A stretch of DNA of 64,000 nucleotides from Maea johnstoni (taxonomy: Eukaryota; Annelida; Polychaeta; Spionida; Magelonidae): positions 26,069,182 through 26,133,181 of the forward strand of contig OZ012689.1 of the NCBI GenBank assembly GCA_963942565.1, read 5' to 3'. Both the position numbers and the translations under genes were made by a program. Of this stretch, positions 49,788 to 63,794 are shown in pieces (the stretch's first letter is position 1; each line of letters begins with the position of its first letter). The notes below the pieces were generated by a model. The model was not told where the DNA came from, did not search any database, and saw only the letters and a program-made list of their open reading frames with translations.

Positions 49788-51052
49788 TAGTCTATCGGTG
49801 TCCTACTGCGCCAAAGGCTTCAAACTGTGCGGCAGGCCAAATCCATAAGCAAGGAACTCGTTTTTACGTCGCTTTCAATAGCTTATAGTCATATCGCGAC
49901 GAGATGGAATGCAATTCCTTTCTCTTTACAAATAGTTACAAGGGGTCATTCAATTGTAGAAAAGCCATCAACAGCCGTGCACAAAGCTGCACATTGACAT
50001 ACTGGTGAAGCGACCAGCCTGGCCACCCGCTAATGGAGAACCAGCGGAGACTCGAACCTGCGGCCGTACTGTCAAGAGATGAAACGTCTCAGACGGAATG
50101 AGGGCCAGTAGGGCCTTCGGACGTTTCATGTGTTATCTTCTCTAAACGTTTCATTAAACAGGTAAACTCTGTATATTGCTATTGTCGATTTATATGCCGA
50201 GGTCTTTGTTACGAAATGACGTTTTCTATGTTAGTGCCACCTGGTGACAAGCGCCTGAACCAGTTGTATGATGCCGGCTACTAATATGATCACTCTATTC
50301 AAAACAGAATAACAAGGCAAACAAACTGCTATTTGTATATATATTACAAAATGTTATTTATCCTATGTTCCGTTTATCATTAATGATCTATTTTTTCCAT
50401 ATCAATATGTATGATTTTGTGAATGTGAATTTAGTCAATTAATATACATACATACATACAGTTCATGTATTTATCTGATTTCTGTGCTCCAGAATCAAAG
50501 TGGGAGTGCCTGTTCACCTATATAATGCTGGTTAATCATACTTGTGAGTTTCTCTCTTTGTTGTGTTGAGTTACCACTGTAAGTCGTAGTTTCCGTATCC
50601 TGCTTTAGTATTCCTACTAGTGCAGGCTTAGTTTCTTTCTACGTCATGTTACCAGGCTCAGTTAGTAGTATCTACGCGATGAACAAAACTGCACATTCCA
50701 AAGATTGAAATTTCATTTATCGTCACATATTCTGCCATATTGAGACATTATCGTGACTGTGTAGGGAAAAGTCGTCGCCCGGAAAAAAACTATTCCGAAG
50801 TCACTGATATCTTCGCCACATTCCTTGAGCCGCATTTGAAACCGGGCAGTGGTGGGAGACACCGAGCAGATAGTGGCAGCACCTCACCCCCTCGGCTATC
50901 GTTCTCCTCCACGTGAATAAGACTAATGAAAAAATAAATAGTTATTCTCTAAAACTAACCAACACTTATTGAATGGGGAAATACACCAAATGCAGTTTTA
51001 GGTCTAAAAAACAACAAGGAATGCTGAATTATCGAAGTTAGTGGACAAGAAC
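49788..51052. other. Unassigned sequence upstream of the Rh gene
   Basis: No gene supported. gcaggttcgagtctccgc (reverse strand near 50050) resembles a pol III B box and may be a SINE remnant. A tgaaacgtc/gacgtttca palindrome lies at 50074-50131. Confidence 0.35.
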
Positions 51053-51059
51053 AACAACG

Positions 51060-51111
<52 letters not shown>

Positions 51112-51217
51112 AAACCATACTAACAAAAGAAGCAGAACAGCTACAGCGAGAAAAGGTGGGAATATTCAACACTGATGTCTGCAGCGCTAGCTGCTAGTAT
51201 ATCAACTGTTGGATCAA

Positions 51218-51255
<38 letters not shown>

Positions 51256-51440
51256 CCGACGAAAGCAAGCTGCAGAAACAGAAGCAGAATTAGTAGCAGC
51301 AGCAGCAACCACAAAAACAACCAACAACAACAACAACAAGATCAGCAGAAACAGCAACACCAACAACAGCAACAATCGCAGCAGCTGCAAACACAACAAC
51401 AAAATAGGAACAAAACAACAACAACAACAACATGAGCAGC
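51053..51440. repeat. (CAA)n and CAA/CAG-rich tracts
   Basis: A pure (CAA/ACA)n tract at about 51053-51113, another at 51221-51257, and CAA/CAG-rich sequence to 51433. Poly-Gln/Thr/Asn frames across it are artefacts of composition. Confidence 0.9.
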
Positions 51441-51499
51441 AGAGACGAGATGCCAACATTTGGGGAGGGGGGGGGGGGGGTGAAGGGTTCGTGGGTGTT

Positions 51500-51735
51500 T
51501 TGCCCCTCTTAGTGAGCAGCCAATAGAAGTTGAGGGTGTCACGCGATATGGTTCGGTACGGTCAGTTGGGTATCACCACTTAAGGGTCAGTTGGCGTTGC
51601 TGGCGTGCTGTTCAGTAGGAGGGGCGGTGAGTCTACCAATAACGGTATCGGGCAGTGTCCGGCTTTACGTCAGGAGATTAATCGCTAAGGAAAGGGTGCA
51701 GTACGTTTGCTCCACTGTCTCCTACTTCATCCAAC
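51500..51735 (+). promoter_or_regulatory. Probable promoter and 5' untranslated region of the Rh gene
   Basis: A CCAAT box (CAGCCAATAG, about 51516) and a GC box (GGGGCGG, about 51621) lie 100-220 bases before the start codon, in a locally CG-richer stretch. No TATA box in a good position. The start-codon context is CCAACATGGG (A at -3, G at +4), a strong initiation context. The transcription start is not determined. Confidence 0.5.
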
Positions 51736-51928
51736 ATGGGTTGTATTCAATGGCAGCGTGCGCGTTTTGTCGCAGTTCTTCTTGGACTTCAAGTCATCTT
51801 TCTGGTGGTATTCGCCCTTTTCGGCAAGTACTACTACACCGCTGATGCCCGGACGGAGAAACACAGCAAGGACGTCAAAAAGGGCGGCGCCGACCCCAGC
51901 GAAAACGAACTGCAAACCTATTACTCAA
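51736..51928 (+). CDS. Rh-type ammonium transporter, exon 1 (N-terminus, first membrane helix)
   Basis: Encodes the first 64 residues plus one base of an Rh glycoprotein (Rh50/RhBG/RhCG family). These are membrane channels that conduct ammonia, and possibly CO2, in epithelia. Visible features: a short basic N-terminus, a hydrophobic helix (residues about 11-30, with LLGLQVIFLVVFALFG), the family-typical YYYTADA after it, then an acidic/basic extracellular loop ending ENELQTYYS. In vertebrate family members the equivalent stretch also reads LQV-F--LF--Y---ADA and leads into the FQDVHVM motif. The exon ends at a GTAAGG donor (51929) in phase 1. The remaining A joins TG of exon 2 to give Met before FQDVHVM. 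The next exon is about 11.9 kb away. No alternative upstream ATG is needed. Confidence 0.9.
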
Positions 51929-52019
51929 GTAAGGACTAGAATGATTGATTTGAAAATTGTTTCAAGTAAAAAACAACAGCAATAAGGGAAAAAGGAAACC
52001 CATTGATTCTGCATTTGGT

Positions 52020-52132
<113 letters not shown>

Positions 52133-52295
52133 CCCTGCAAAATGACAACATGGACTTGGGAAATTTCTTTCAATGGAAACTGCCATCGACTAACCTCGAG
52201 TCACTGTCAACATTCGGATATGCATTGAGACAGCAAAGTAAAGTAAACGGCTACTTGGTATATATAAAAAAAATCCATATATTCTACCAGGATTA

Positions 52296-52344
52296 TGCTG
52301 GTAGGAACTGCGATCGCAGTTTCTACCGGTAGAAACTGCGATCC
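52296..52344. repeat. Nested short palindromes
   Basis: GTAGGAACTGCGATCGCAG folds on a GCGATCGC centre, and the following ACTGCGATC arm folds again across ACCGGT (CAGTTTCTACCGGTAGAAAC). Two overlapping palindromes share an arm. Confidence 0.8.
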
Positions 52345-52374
52345 ACTTTATCACTATTTAAAGGTTTAAATGAC

Positions 52375-52465
52375 AGGGCTGTACAAACTCTCGCCATGTC
52401 GCCCAAATTGGCGACAAAGGCCCGGCATTTGGCGACAGCAGTTTTGTGGCGACGAAAAGGCGACA
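52375..52465. mobile_element. Possible hAT-like MITE start
   Basis: cagggctgtacaaactctcg followed by repeated tggcgaca words looks like a CAGGG-type end with subterminal repeats. The other end was not found. Confidence 0.35.
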
Positions 52466-52779
52466 ACTAAAGGAGTGTAATATGTGAGAACATTGCATTG
52501 ACGCCTCTCGACAGGGTAACTGTTGTGGGTATGAGAAGACATGTTTAGTTTATAATCCATACACTGGCGAATCCATCAATGGTTTAAACATATTGTATAT
52601 ACGATGTTTGCGAAACATATTCCAAATCCAATTAAAAACACAAGGTTACCACCTCAACCAACACAGGTATCAGAAGAACAATGCTACACCTTCACCACTG
52701 GCCTACTTTAAAAAAAAATTGCATTAAGTTTCCATGAACTAGGATCTTTTAAAATAACATTCAATCGATTCGATCGATG

Positions 52780-52875
52780 CAATCCGGCCTGCTATGCAAC
52801 CGAAGTCATCCAGATCTCACGAGGCGGAGCCGAGTTGGATCTAGATGACTGAGGGCGGATAGCAGGCCGGATAGC
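52780..52875. mobile_element. Short foldback MITE
   Basis: atccggcctgctatgc pairs with gatagcaggccggat, and gtcatccagatc pairs with gatctagatgac. About 95 bp. Confidence 0.7.
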
Positions 52876-53136
52876 ACTTTCCAAAAGGGCGTAACGAATG
52901 TATCACCTGCTCTTTCATGCTAAGAAAAAATAACAAATACATATAAAAAAAAAATAATAACTTTGGAGGTCAGAACGAGGCTGGTGCCCAAGTGGTAATA
53001 TTGAATCTGCCGTTCGATATTGAATTCTGCCGTTCAATATTGAATCTACAAAGTGTGAACGGCTCCAGGTCTAACACCTATTGACCAATCAGCATAGGGA
53101 ATTACAGCAGAGCAAATGATGAATACACACACACAC

Positions 53137-54433
<1,297 letters not shown>

Positions 54434-54436
<3 letters not shown>

Positions 54437-55537
54437 CTAGAAGCCAAGGTTAGAATTTGTAGGTGACATTTGTTTGACCTTCACCCTCTGATAATAAGTG
54501 AACGGTCGCTCTTTTCCCCGCCTCGTCGCCCTAGGTGCGAGTCAAGTATGGGCCATTAAGATGGATAGTTTAAAGCCCGCACAGGATGTGATCTATATTG
54601 ACGGAATAGAATGATCAGAAGCGTGACGACCCCTTTTACAGTAACTCATCTGTACCCACAGTGCAGGCGGAATCCGACAACTTTGATCTAACTCATCAAT
54701 TCGAATACTAAATACTAGATTTTGAAGATAATGTTGGTCAACCCGATAGCAACATCAACTTTCAGTCCAACATTTCTATAAATATTGCTTCATCACCAAG
54801 ATCTTCTCAAATGTGGAAGATCATACGTATTGCTTCCTGATGTAAGTGTGTTAAAATAGGTGTTACCAAAATAGGTTTTCCGAGCTTGTACATTACCTTG
54901 CGAAAACATTAACATCAGGGGCTTCTACTGCAATGACTAGATAGTTACTTATCACCTGGAGCGTGGACAGTATGGGTGTCCAGAGCTGTGGGGCTGCAGG
55001 TCGGCGGTCTTCTACAGTTACCATGTTTCCCCACTATCAACAGTTACAAACACAGAGAGTATTCAAAGAGATTTATGACCCCTTTTACGATTCAAACTTT
55101 CCTTATTGAAACTCAACGGCTGTTTTTTGCGAAGAAATGCCTTCTCTTGAGCTTTGCTTAAAGACGATGATCAAGTACCTACTAGCTAGAAAAGTTTTAC
55201 ATGATAGTGACAGGTGATCCTAATATTCTATCCCATTTTGATATTCATGTTATTTCCCCGAGCGTTTTCCTCCATCTTGTTGAAAAGGATAAGGACGAGC
55301 ACAATCGTGTCAATCCTAATCAATAATCTACATATGCATGTTGCAGCCTTAAAAACAAATATTGTGAAGGGTCATTTTCTATTTATTGAAAGTTATAGGA
55401 ATCTATACCTCATAATTATTTGTTTCATATGCTGTTCCTTTGATATTTAATCATTTGTGTAATTCTCTGTCAGTACTATTTTTACTTGATTAAATGTATG
55501 GTATTGTATCCCATTGATACGTTCAATGAAGACACAT
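54434..55537. other. Unassigned intronic sequence
   Basis: No supported feature. Confidence 0.4.
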
Positions 55538-55690
55538 ACATACATACATACATACATACATACAAACATACATACATACATACATACATACATACATACA
55601 TACACGTACGTACGTACATACATACATAGACACACACATACATACATACATACATACATACATACATACATACATACATACATACATACA
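55538..55690. repeat. (CATA)n microsatellite
   Basis: About 150 bases of catacata with cgtacgtacgta and cacacaca interruptions. Confidence 0.95.
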
Positions 55691-56353
55691 CAAGTATAAA
55701 CAGTTACTTTAAAGTAACTTTGTTTATAGACGTCATAGCTGTCCTGGACGTTTTCGATAACATTTACGGATCAACGTCTTTGCTCGAGATTGACACCATC
55801 CATTAACACATCCAAAAATGTTTACAAATGAAAAGATCTGCTCCCTGTGTATTCGCGTGTTCTAAATGCATTTCTAAGAATTTATTTCTTTAATACTTGT
55901 TCTGTGTGTGTCATTAGTTTTGGTTGTATTTCCCTACTTTTTTAATGTCTAGTACATTTCCATGCACTCGCATAGTTCTGTTTCTGACTTTAGCGTCAGT
56001 AAAGTACATTGCATTCATTATGATATAAAACATGTATCACATATCGGACTAACGAATACCTGCACATTCTAAACATGGATCCTCGACCCATATTACGACC
56101 ATTGGCTTTTTTCGATCATGGACCTTCCTGCGATCTCGGACTGGAGCTTGTACGATCATTACGATTGAGCAATGATGTGATTCGAGCTTGACTCATCCCA
56201 TTAGACCCTCCATAACGATACAACCCTCAACATCCTAAATTTATCCGTAACATTAATCGAACTACACTATTTAAGGAGCTTTTAGGACACAATACGTTTT
56301 TAAGATGAGTGACCACCCAGCGTGTAAAAGGTGAAGCTACTAGATGGAAAAGG
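55691..56353. other. Unassigned intronic sequence
   Basis: No supported feature. Confidence 0.4.
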
Positions 56354-56382
56354 TACTTAATCTTGACCAGTTATATAACACC

Positions 56383-56590
56383 TGTTATGATATATACTAT
56401 GCATCTAGTGCTATAAGATTAGTTCTTAAGTTCGCCACTAGATGTCCTCTCTTGTATGTAAACATATACCCTGCATTCCTTTAAGCAATAAAAGGAGCCA
56501 GCCTCTTGACTACCAGCATGGCTGCGATCGACATGCCGTGTTCACGTTGTCTATCATCAAACAGTATTATACATACTATATAAACAAACA
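56383..56590 (+). repeat. 5' LTR of the Ty3/Gypsy element
   Basis: 208 bp, TGTTATGATATATAC...ATATAAACAAACA, with an AATAAA-like signal (caataaaagg) near its middle. Matches 61319-61526 base for base by eye. Confidence 0.95.
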
Positions 56591-56795
56591 TGGTGTCAGA
56601 TTAGGTGAAATCTGAATGGAAGGATCACCTAGAACCCCTACAGAGCATTTATAGGAAAATCACACCCCACAAAAAGTGGATGATATAGGATTTACTTAGG
56701 ATCACATGGAGTACACATGTTGACAGGATACACTAGACAAAGAAAACTGTGAGTAGAGAACTTTTTTCCAAGTATTTCCTGAGGAAACATAGAAA

Positions 56796-57140
56796 ATGGC
56801 AGCCTACCAAATACCTCCCCCACCAGCAATGAACTGCAAAGGTGATGTTTGCACAAATTGGAAAAGTTTTAAGCAAGCATGGGATTTTTATTGTCAAGCT
56901 ACTGAGCTTACAATGAAGCCAGAGATTGTTAAGGTAGGAGCGCTCTGCTCAGTCATGGGTCCGGATTGCAGAAACATAATGATGCACCTCGCTACACTTA
57001 GCGAAGAAGACAGAAGAGACTCAACTCAGATATTAGAAAATTGGGACAGCACTTCACCCCTCAGAAAAATGTGCTTTTTGAGAGATTTCGTTTCAATAGT
57101 GCCAGTCAAACTGAAACTGAAACAGTGGATCAGTATGTGA
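56796..57140 (+). other. Gag-like region of the Ty3/Gypsy element
   Basis: The first open region after the 5' LTR. It begins MAAYQIPPPPAM and contains NWKSFKQAWDFYCQAT, a sequence typical of Ty3/Gypsy gag starts. It overlaps the next frame by about 100 bases. Confidence 0.75.
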
Positions 57141-60100
57141 TGAGGCTCAGACAACTCTCAGAGTCCTGTGATTTTGAAGCATTACGCGAAGGACTTATCA
57201 GAGACAGAATTGTGATGGGAACAACTGATATCTCAACAAGAGATCGCCTATTGAAAGAAAGGCCCGTCCCTGACCTAAATAAATGCATTGACTTCCTGAG
57301 GGCCAGTGAAATCTCAAGAGTTCACAAAAGTCAACTAAACATAGACATTGACAACGACGCGTCAGGAAGCGTACATGCAGCTTTGAAATACAAGCCCAAA
57401 TCAAGCCAGAAATCAGGCAAAAAGTCAAGTAATGAGAAAACCTCAGTTCTATCAAAATGCAAGTTCTGTGGAAATAGCCACGTGAGAGACAGGGATGAAT
57501 GCCCTGCATTTGGCAAAACCTGCAAAAAATGTGGAATTGATAACCATTTTGCGACAGTCTGCCGAGCCTCGAATTATCAGAATAGAGCAAGGAAAGTGCA
57601 TCAAGCAGATGTAGAGCTCTCCGATAGTGATTCGGAAGATTCAATCTACGCATGTCACCGAATTGGATCAGTCGCTAAAACCAAAAAATCCAAATTCATG
57701 ACAAAAATGACATTCAAGACTGCATATCCAGCTGATGTTACAGTCCAACTAGATTCAGGAGCGACATGCAGTGCCATGTCAATGGGAAACCTGCAAGATA
57801 TACTGCAGTCAGGAAAAGTTAAATTAGATCCCCCAAATGGCCGTGTCAAGCTCTATGATGGAAGAGTGGTAACACCACTAGGCCAGTACACTTTCGATGT
57901 AAAGATAGGAGGTGGAACATTGAACAGCATAACATTTGACATACTTGAAAATGCACCCTGGCCAATTATAGATGGAAACACATGCATTAAAAATGGATGG
58001 CTATCAATGAATGTGGAAAAAGCCGTGAATGCAGTAGAGGCAGAAAATGAACCTCTCAGCAAGTCCAAGATCCTCAACGACTACAAAGAAGTCTTCACAG
58101 GTTTAGGATGTTTACCTGGGGAGTATCACATTGAAATTGACCCCAGTGTGAAACCTGTCCAGCATGCACCACGTAGAGTGCCAGTACCATTGAGGGCAAA
58201 ATTCAAGGAAAAAATCACCGAAATGGAGAAGAAAGGTGTCATCGCCAGGGTTACTGAGCCAACAGACTGGATATCAAGTGCAGTAACTGTGCAGAAAAAT
58301 GATAAACTGCGTATATGCATTGACCCCAAGGACCTTAATGAAGCCATTAAGCGGCCAAAATATCAAATGCCAACAGTAGATGAGGTGCTTCCGAAATTAG
58401 CACAGGCTAAGGTGTTCACGGTGCTCGACGCCAAGGATGGTTTCTTTCAAGTCAAGTTAGATGCCGAGAGCTCCTACCTCACCACATTTTGGACACCATT
58501 TGGCAGATACAGATATTTACGATGTCCATTTGGAATCAGCTCTGCACCTGAAGAGTACCAACGCAGACAAAAAGAGGTGCTCGAGGGTCTAGAAGGAGTT
58601 GATGTCATAGCAGATGACATAATCTGTTTCGGATCTGGCGACAGCAAACAAGAGGCCGAGAAAGATCACGACAAGAATCTAATCGCCCTCCTCAACAGAG
58701 CCAAAGAGGTGAACCTAAAGTTCAACAAAGAAAAGATAAAATTCAAGCTTCAAGAAGTACGCTACATGGGACACTTACTCACCGAAAATGGAGTAAGAGC
58801 CGACCCAGCCAAGATAGAGGCAATACTGGATATGCCAAGACCAGAGGATGCCAAAGCAGTTCAGCGACTACTGGGCTGTGTGAACTACTTATCAAGATAC
58901 CTGCCAAAGCTTGCGGAAGTATCTGCACCACTGAGACGCCTAACAGAGAAAGATGCTGAGTGGTTCTGGGAATCCCAACAAGAGGGAGCCTACCAAACCA
59001 TTCTCAAACTTATGGCATCTACACCAGTTCTGCGGTACTATGACATGACACAGGAGGTCACTCTCCAGAATGATGCCTCCGAAAGCGGGCTTGGAGCAGT
59101 TCTATTACAGAATGGTCAACCTGTAACTTTTGCCTCGAAGGCCCTAACTAAAACAGAGCAAGGATATGCACAGATCGAAAAAGAATGTCTTGCGATTGTA
59201 TTCGCATGTGAGCGATTTGATCAGTACCTGCATGGGAGAGACCTGATCACGGTACAAACAGATCATAAGCCGCTGGTTCCGATTTTCAAGAAATCAATTC
59301 ACAATGCTCCAAAACGACTCCAGCGTATGCTATTGCGACTCCAGAAATACAACCTGAAGATAGAATACCTGCCTGGACCACAAATGTACATAGCTGATAT
59401 GCTATCCAGAGCATATCTCACTGGCCGAAGCAAAGATGAAATACCAGCTTGCCATATATTCCAAGTGGAGAAAGAAGAAGCACTATTTAGTGATATAGCA
59501 AGTGTAAAACAGCTTCAATTCATAAATGTGTCAACAGGAACACACTCGCAGATACAGAAAACCACTGCCGCTGACCCAGTACTGCAAACATTAGCAACCG
59601 CTATTCTTACTGGGTGGCCTGATGTGAAAGAAAATGTTCCAAACAGTATCAGGCAGTACTGGAACATGAGAGATGAACTAACAGTTCAAGATGGAGTTAT
59701 CTACAAGGGTATGAAAGTAGTAATACCCACAGTGATGAGAAAACAAATGATCGCCAAATCTCATACCAGCCACCTTGGCATCCATGCATGTGTTCGCAGA
59801 GCAAAAGATGTACTATACTGGCCGGGTATGACAGCTGAAATCACTGAGGCGGTAAGGATGTGCGCCGTTTGCAGCGAGTTTTTGGATAAACAGCAGAAAG
59901 AACCTCTGATGACGCACAAAATTCCAACCCTCCCTTGGTCGAAAGTGGGCCAAGATTTATTCACGCTGAATGGCAGAGACTATCTAGTAACCGTGGATTA
60001 CTATAGTGATTACTTTGAGATCGTCAAACTAAATGACACCACTGCTAGAAGTGTCATTAAAGCCACGAAGGATCACTTCGCATGCCACGGGATAGCTGAC

Positions 60101-60877
60101 ATGGTGACTGATAATGGTCCCCAGTACACAAGCCAGGAATTTCAACAATTCAAAAGTGAATGGAATTTCAACCACACCACCAGCTCCCCATATCACAGTC
60201 AGAGCAATGGAAAGGCTGAATCGGCAGTTAAAATTGCCAAGAAATTAGTGAAAAAATGTAAACGTGATGATACAGATCTCCAGATGGCGCTACTAGAATG
60301 GAGGAACACCCCAGACATAAATGGGCTAAGCCCAGTGCAAAAGTTGATGTCTAGAAGGACAAAAACAACAATGCCAACAGCAGAAGCTCTACTCAAACCA
60401 CTTACAGCTGAAGGAGTAGATGATAGCATCAAACACCGCAGGCAATTAACCAAACGCCACTATGACCAACATACCAAACCGTTGCCAGAATTGGACATTG
60501 GAGATTCAGTAAAACTTCAACCACTGAGACCTAAAGAGCCATGGTCAAATGGCTCATGCCTAGGTAAAGTAGGACCCAGATCCTATCTTATTCGCACCGA
60601 GGATGGTAAAATATGTCGCCGAAATCGTAAATTCTTACGAACAACCAACAGCATCCCTGATACAACACCAGAAGGCATAGAAACACCTATGCCGACTATA
60701 CAAGTCAATGGATCACCAAAACAAGCAGATCCTGGAGTAACTTCAGCAGAAAACAACGAGATATTGCCACCTACACCAAAGAGAAGTGCTACGCCACCTA
60801 AGGTGCCAATATCATCTGGTCAATATATCACCAGGTCTGGAAGAACAGTGAAACCCACTGTAAAAGCAGATGTGTAA
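57041..60877 (+). other. Gag end plus Pol region of the Ty3/Gypsy element
   Basis: An open region of 1278 codons. In order: gag zinc knuckle (CKKCGIDNHFATVC near residue 160); aspartic protease (LDSGATCSAM near 237); reverse transcriptase (RICIDPKDLN near 425, RCPFGISSAPEEYQR near 495, IADDI near 525); RNase H (NDASESGLGAVL near 680, TDHKPL near 745); integrase zinc finger (HLGIHACVRRAKDVLYWPG near 910) and catalytic core (VTVDYYSDYF, TDNGPQYTS, HSQSNGKAE); and a C-terminal GPY/F-like segment ending in TRSGRTVKP. It resembles the K02A2.6-like Gypsy polyproteins common in invertebrates. Confidence 0.9.
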
Positions 60878-61318
60878 TATGCCATAATGATGAAGGGTGT
60901 ACGACGTGCTCTGCCCTAAATCATCATAGGATTACCCATATCCAGTGCCATCATCCGATAAAGAGGTGTTAAGGGTGTACGACATGCTCTGCCCGCAAAC
61001 AACAAATGTGTATAATAAATTCAAGTGACGATTTAAGTACCAAGTTAAAATATGTACCACATCACAAACCATTAATAAGACAGAGAGAAAGCAAGAACTA
61101 TATACTGTGTATTAAGATGAACAATTAGCATGAGCATCGATAGCAACGTAGTTATGAAAGTAATGCAAGGACTCATACAGTGACATTAAGAGCTACCTAG
61201 TCATCACTGAAAGTGTCATATCGATAGGAACTATTAGAGTTAACTAGTAGAATACAATCTAGTCAGAGAGTAATGATAAAGGATAATAAGGCTATAAACA
61301 ATTTGATAAAGAGGGAGA

Positions 61319-61526
61319 TGTTATGATATATACTATGCATCTAGTGCTATAAGATTAGTTCTTAAGTTCGCCACTAGATGTCCTCTCTTGTATGTAAACA
61401 TATACCCTGCATTCCTTTAAGCAATAAAAGGAGCCAGCCTCTTGACTACCAGCATGGCTGCGATCGACATGCCGTGTTCACGTTGTCTATCATCAAACAG
61501 TATTATACATACTATATAAACAAACA
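61319..61526 (+). repeat. 3' LTR of the Ty3/Gypsy element
   Basis: 208 bp, identical by eye to 56383-56590 and followed by the ACACC target duplication. Confidence 0.95.
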
Positions 61527-61544
61527 ACACCCAACCCGAGCGCC

Positions 61545-61660
<116 letters not shown>

Positions 61661-61807
61661 AGCGGGTACAGGTAGCAATGCCGACTGTCAGGGTATGGAT
61701 TTTCACCCTCCAGGTATAGACAGACGTCCATCTGATGTGACAGGGCGGATTTCGGCTTTAGATTGTACACTTAATCCTGACCAGTTATATAACACCCAAC
61801 CCGAGCG

Positions 61808-61924
<117 letters not shown>

Positions 61925-62238
61925 AATGGGTACATGTAGCAATGCCGACTGTAAGGGTATGGATTTTCACCTTCCAGGTATAGACGTCCATCTGATGTGA
62001 CAGGGCTGATTTCGGCTTTAGATTGTATATTGATGCTGGACCCATTCCAATATGTGCATGTCTAACCACTGTGATGTAACCGTATTTTCGATCTTGGCAG
62101 GAGGGATCGCATAGACCTCACGTTCGTGTGAAGTTTGCCTAAAACCCTAACTTCAACAACACGTACCTCAAGTATTTAGGGCAATAGCAACTCACCTATT
62201 AAGCTGTCGTGCCTCTGGGAGTACAAAATTGTTGATCA

Positions 62239-62547
62239 TAAAGGTATTCGGATTATAGTCTTGTATTCACCGAAACGTTTACACTACCTTCCTCCCCTAG
62301 CAGGCCTGTACACACGGAAACCATTTCAATCCTCCGGGGGATATTCCAGAGCAGCTGGCAGCATATAGCGCACAAGCTCTAAGCACTGCCTGATTGATAC
62401 TAGGTACCCATTTTGCAGCTGGGTAGACTGAGGCAATATGAAATAAACTGTCTTGCCCAAGGACAGACCAAAGTGCCCCGGCCGGGAATTGAACCAGTGA
62501 CCTACTGATTAAGTCCTACACCTACCCAACTGAGCTACTTTGTCCCC
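62239..62547 (-). mobile_element. tRNA-derived SINE, copy 2
   Basis: On the minus strand, the head tagctcagttgggtaggt (A box) and gttcaattcccggcc (B box) are followed by the body cttgggcaagacag and ctgcaaaatgggtacc. About 85 percent like the copy at 13527-13831 by eye. It lies in the Rh intron, antisense to the gene. Confidence 0.87.
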
Positions 62548-62574
62548 ATATTGTCATCATATTTTTTGTTTAGT

Positions 62575-63794
62575 TGCCTTACGCCTGAATGTCCACGTCA
62601 TGATCGTCATGTGTTCTCTAGATTTTCAATACGTTCCTCATGACGTGTATGAGCTTAGTTCCACTATTCATAGATATCCACGTCATGATCGTCCATGTGT
62701 TCTCTAGATTTTCAATACGTTCCTCATGACGTGTATGTGCTTAGTTCCAAGTGTTCATACGTATCCACGTGATCATCGTCATGGTGTTTTCGAGATAGTT
62801 ATAATACGTCATTCCACATGATGTGCATTGCTTTCGGATGTCCACAAGATGATTGCAATGAGTTTTCTAGAATTTTATCATAGCATTTCTGAGAAGAGTT
62901 CGCATAATATTTAGGGCAATGGCAACCAAAATATGATATCTGTGTGATTTTTCGCACAGGTTGTCCACGTGATTATCTTTACGGGTTTTGGTTTTCTCAT
63001 GACGTTCTTCATGACGTTTTTGTGTTTTTCCTGTAGCGTTCTTGAATATCAGCATACTGGCCGCAATAGATTGTCAAGTTTGTATGTACGTTTATAATGT
63101 TGTTTCATTTGATGTTCTTACAGACAGTTGTATGATTTTGGTGTCCTGATCGTGATATATCTTAGAATTAACATGACGTTTATCATGACGTTTGCTTATT
63201 TTGTTGCAGTGCTCTACATGATGATCTTCCTTGGATTGGATTTTTAATGTTTTGCTGACGTTCTTTATGACATTTGTGTATTTACATGCAGTGCTTTAGG
63301 ATGCCCCACGTTGTGACCTTCATGGACTTTTGGTTTTCTTATGACGTTTTGCATGATGTTCTTCACGACGTTTGTAATTAACTTGAATTCCTCTAGGACG
63401 TCCCTGTGGTGATCTTCATGAGATTTATTTTGCATGACGTTTCTCATTACGTTTATGTATTTACTTTCAGTGTTTCAGGATGTACACGTGATGATCTTCA
63501 TGGGGTTTGGTTTTCTCATGACGTTTGTGTATTTACTTGCAGTGTTCCCGGATGTACACGTGATGATCTTCTTGGGGTTTGGTTTTCCCATGACGTTCCC
63601 TCATGACGTTTGTGTATTTACTTGCAGTGTTCCAGGATGTGCACGTGATGATCTTCATGGGGTTTGGTTTTCTCATGACGTTCCTCATGACGTTTGTGTA
63701 TTTACTTGCAGTGTTCCCGGATGTACACGTGATGATCTTCTTGGGGTTTGGTTTTCCATGACGTTCCTCATGACGTTTGTGTATTTACTTGCAG
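62575..63794 (+). repeat. Tandem array of partial exon 2 copies (about 84-bp unit)
   Basis: Each unit carries a 3' splice site (ttacttgcag in the best copies) followed by the first roughly 55 coding bases of exon 2. Copies start after acceptors at 63209, 63291, 63470, 63542, 63627 and 63711, then the real exon at 63795. One more degenerate unit starts near 63387. Spacings among the last five are 72, 85, 84 and 83 bases. Further upstream (62580-63180), gtccacgtcatgatcgtcat and cctcatgacg words show more decayed units. Divergence grows with distance from the exon. Confidence 0.88.

Larger units (their letters stand above)
56383..61526 (+). mobile_element. Ty3/Gypsy LTR retrotransposon, young
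   Basis: 5' LTR 56383-56590 and 3' LTR 61319-61526, both 208 bp, starting TG and ending CA and identical by eye. The target duplication ACACC lies at 56378-56382 and 61527-61531. A purine run (aaagagggaga) precedes the 3' LTR, as expected for a polypurine tract. The coding region has a gag-like part with a zinc knuckle, then protease, reverse transcriptase, RNase H and integrase in Ty3/Gypsy order. It sits in two overlapping frames, a layout this family commonly uses. The element looks whole or nearly so, with no more than one or two possible breaks, and the insertion is recent. It lies in sense orientation in intron 1 of the Rh gene. Confidence 0.93.

Noticed and set aside
51175-51526. Poly-Gln/Thr/Asn frames as part of a transcription factor
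   Set aside because: They arise from (CAA)n repeats in several frames at once and have no adjoining domain.
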